Shown here piece by piece: positions 16,718 through 17,898 of a DNA stretch of 17,898 nt (its first letter is position 1; the number at the start of each line of letters is the position of its first letter). The position numbers were made by a program, and so were the translations under genes. The DNA comes from Pseudomonadota bacterium (lineage in GTDB: Bacteria > Pseudomonadota > Alphaproteobacteria > Rhizobiales > Beijerinckiaceae), in contig JAGWRL010000241.1 of NCBI GenBank assembly GCA_028876585.1, forward strand, positions 1 to 17,898, in the 5' to 3' direction. The notes under the pieces were generated by a model, which was not told the origin of the DNA, did no database searches, and worked only from the letters and a program-made list of their open reading frames with translations.

Positions 16718-17434
16718 ATGGACATGCGCAAGCTGCAAGCCGAGGCGATCGGCACATTCTGGTTGACCTTCGGCGGCTGCGGTTCGGCGGTGATCGCCGC
16801 GGCCTTTCCCCATGTCGGCATCGGCCTGCTCGGCGTCGCGCTCGCCTTCGGCCTGACGGTGCTGACGATGGCCTATACGATCGGCCCGATTTCGGGTTGC
16901 CATCTGAACCCCGCCGTCACGGTGGGGTTGGCGGCGGGCGGCCGCTTCCCGGCGCAGGACGTGATCCCCTATATCGTCGCGCAGGTGATCGGGGCGGTGG
17001 TTGCGGCCGGGGTGCTCTATGTCATCGCTGGCGGGGCGCCCGACTTTGACGCCGCCAAGGGGTTCGCGGCCAATGGTTACGGCGAACATTCGCCCGGCCA
17101 TTATGGGCTGTTCTCCGCCTTCCTGATGGAACTGGTGATGACCATGATGTTCCTGTTCATCATCATGGGCTCGACCCATTCCTCCGCCCCGGCCGGCTTT
17201 GCGCCGATCGCCATCGGCCTCGGCCTGACGCTGATCCACCTCGTCTCGATCCCGGTGACCAACACCTCGGTCAATCCGGCCCGCAGCACCGGACCGGCGC
17301 TGTTCGCGGGCGGCTGGGCGATCGGCCAGCTCTGGCTGTTCTGGGTCGCGCCGCTGATCGGCGGGGTTTTGGGCGGACTGCTGTTCCGCAACCTCAGCGA
17401 AAAGCCGTCGGCGCAGATCGTCGGCTCGAAGTAG
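16718..17434 (+). CDS. aqpZ: Aquaporin Z-type water channel
   Basis: A 238-residue six-helix channel of the MIP family in the inner membrane. Both NPA boxes are present: HLNPAVTVG (Asn64-Ala66) and SVNPARSTG (Asn186-Arg189). The selectivity-filter residues Phe44, His174, Thr183 and Arg189 match the water-selective AqpZ pattern rather than glycerol facilitators. Length agrees with AqpZ. ATG at 16718 has GAGGGAA about eight bases upstream. An ATG two codons later is less well placed. It stands 133 bases after the C1-cofactor genes, so probably has its own promoter, although only a GATAAT-like box (16638-16643) without a matching -35 was found. No functional tie to its neighbours is evident. Confidence 0.95.
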   Translation: MDMRKLQAEAIGTFWLTFGGCGSAVIAAAFPHVGIGLLGVALAFGLTVLTMAYTIGPISGCHLNPAVTVGLAAGGRFPAQDVIPYIVAQVIGAVVAAGVLYVIAGGAPDFDAAKGFAANGYGEHSPGHYGLFSAFLMELVMTMMFLFIIMGSTHSSAPAGFAPIAIGLGLTLIHLVSIPVTNTSVNPARSTGPALFAGGWAIGQLWLFWVAPLIGGVLGGLLFRNLSEKPSAQIVGSK

Positions 17435-17486
17435 CCTGGGGGTCGCCTTAACCTCGCCTTATCCCGCGTCAGGCAAAGTCGCGGCG

Positions 17487-17898
17487 ATGTCACTCGCCGC
17501 GCCCGCCCTCGCCGCGTCTCCGCGCGCGGATGCCCTGTCCTACGATCTGGCGCCGCATGCGCTGGCGCTGGCGATGTTCGCGATTTGCGCGTTCTCGCCG
17601 GCCATTCTCAACGACAGCGACACCTGGTCGCATATCGCGACCGGCGAATGGATTTTCGCCCATCGCGCTGTTCCGCATGTCGATCCCTTCACCTTCAGCG
17701 TCGCCGGCAAGCCGTGGACGGCGCATGAATGGCTGTCGGAAATCCTGCTCGCCTTGGCCTATCGCGCCGGCGGCTTCATCGGCGTCGCGCTGCTGACCGG
17801 CGCGGCGGCGGCGGCGGCGCTGTTCGTCGTCGCCCGCGCCGCCGCGCGCGATCTCGGCAGCCCGGCGCTGGCCGCGGTGGGCGCGCTGGCGGCGCTGC
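17487..17898 (+). CDS. Polytopic membrane protein, N-terminal part (possible GT-C glycosyltransferase-like)
   Basis: An open frame from ATG 17487 runs off the right edge, giving 137 residues. It starts with an Ala-rich stretch, then a hydrophobic helix (about residues 23-41, APHALALAMFAICAFSPAIL), the polar segment NDSDTWSHIATGEWIF, PHVDPFTFSVAGKPWTAHEWLSE and two more hydrophobic stretches rich in Ala, Val and Leu. The pattern D-x-W-x-H-x2-TG followed by P-x-x-D-x-F and an aromatic-rich W-x3-EW-L-x-E loop after the first helix is common in large membrane proteins related to GT-C glycosyltransferases. The acidic residue in that loop often serves catalysis. The assignment is tentative because most of the protein is missing. 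The upstream ribosome binding site (AGGCAAAG) is weak. Confidence 0.65.
   Translation, partial: MSLAAPALAASPRADALSYDLAPHALALAMFAICAFSPAILNDSDTWSHIATGEWIFAHRAVPHVDPFTFSVAGKPWTAHEWLSEILLALAYRAGGFIGVALLTGAAAAAALFVVARAAARDLGSPALAAVGALAAL

Overview
The window is very GC-rich, coding-dense bacterial DNA. It looks like a chromosomal segment of an alphaproteobacterium of the Hyphomicrobiales that uses C1 compounds (a methanotroph or methylotroph such as a Methylocystis/Beijerinckiaceae relative). The main reason is a run of genes of the 'archaeal-like' tetrahydromethanopterin/methanofuran C1-transfer type at 12737-16584. A class III (glutathione-dependent formaldehyde) alcohol dehydrogenase at the left edge fits this. 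The exact genus cannot be read from the sequence. No RNA genes, CRISPR arrays or insertion sequences were seen, and no gap between genes exceeds about 171 bases.

Layout. 1-645: C-terminal part of the class III alcohol dehydrogenase, overlapping by one base a CAP/SCP-domain lipoprotein (645-1145). 1173-1972 (minus): a TacA/TacT-type antitoxin-toxin pair with an ATGA overlap. 2053-3477 (minus): XerC recombinase preceded by a small membrane-anchored Ala/Pro-rich protein. 3649-5691 (plus): an aldo/keto reductase, broken by an extra C in a C8 run, coupled to a Gfo/Idh/MocA oxidoreductase. 5826-9436 (minus): a complete sugar/polyol ABC importer (binding protein, double ATPase, permease). Its binding protein resembles the rhizopine/inositol type, and its permease reading frame appears shifted near the N-terminus. 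9586-11122 (minus): a MocE-type Rieske ferredoxin with its FAD reductase. 11248-12237 (plus): a divergent LacI-type regulator.

From 11248 to 16584 all genes run on the plus strand with overlaps or short gaps: regulator, a 161-aa secreted protein of unknown function, amino acid kinase, AfpA/DmrB-type flavoprotein, a DUF6513/dihydropteroate-synthase-like protein, a DUF447 flavoprotein and a HisA-like barrel. The last five probably help make the methanopterin/methanofuran-type cofactors. An aquaporin (16718-17434) and the start of a polytopic membrane protein running off the right edge (17487 onward) close the window.

How the parts may work together. The LacI-type regulator lies between the importer/ferredoxin block and the C1-cofactor genes. 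It probably controls the divergent ferredoxin and importer genes, and its transcript could read on into the cofactor genes. The importer, MocE/MocF-like electron-transfer pair and Gfo/Idh dehydrogenase together recall rhizopine (methylated inosamine) or inositol catabolism, but no MocD-like oxygenase or MocC-like gene is present in the window. The two frameshifts may be real mutations or sequence errors, and re-reading those bases would settle it.
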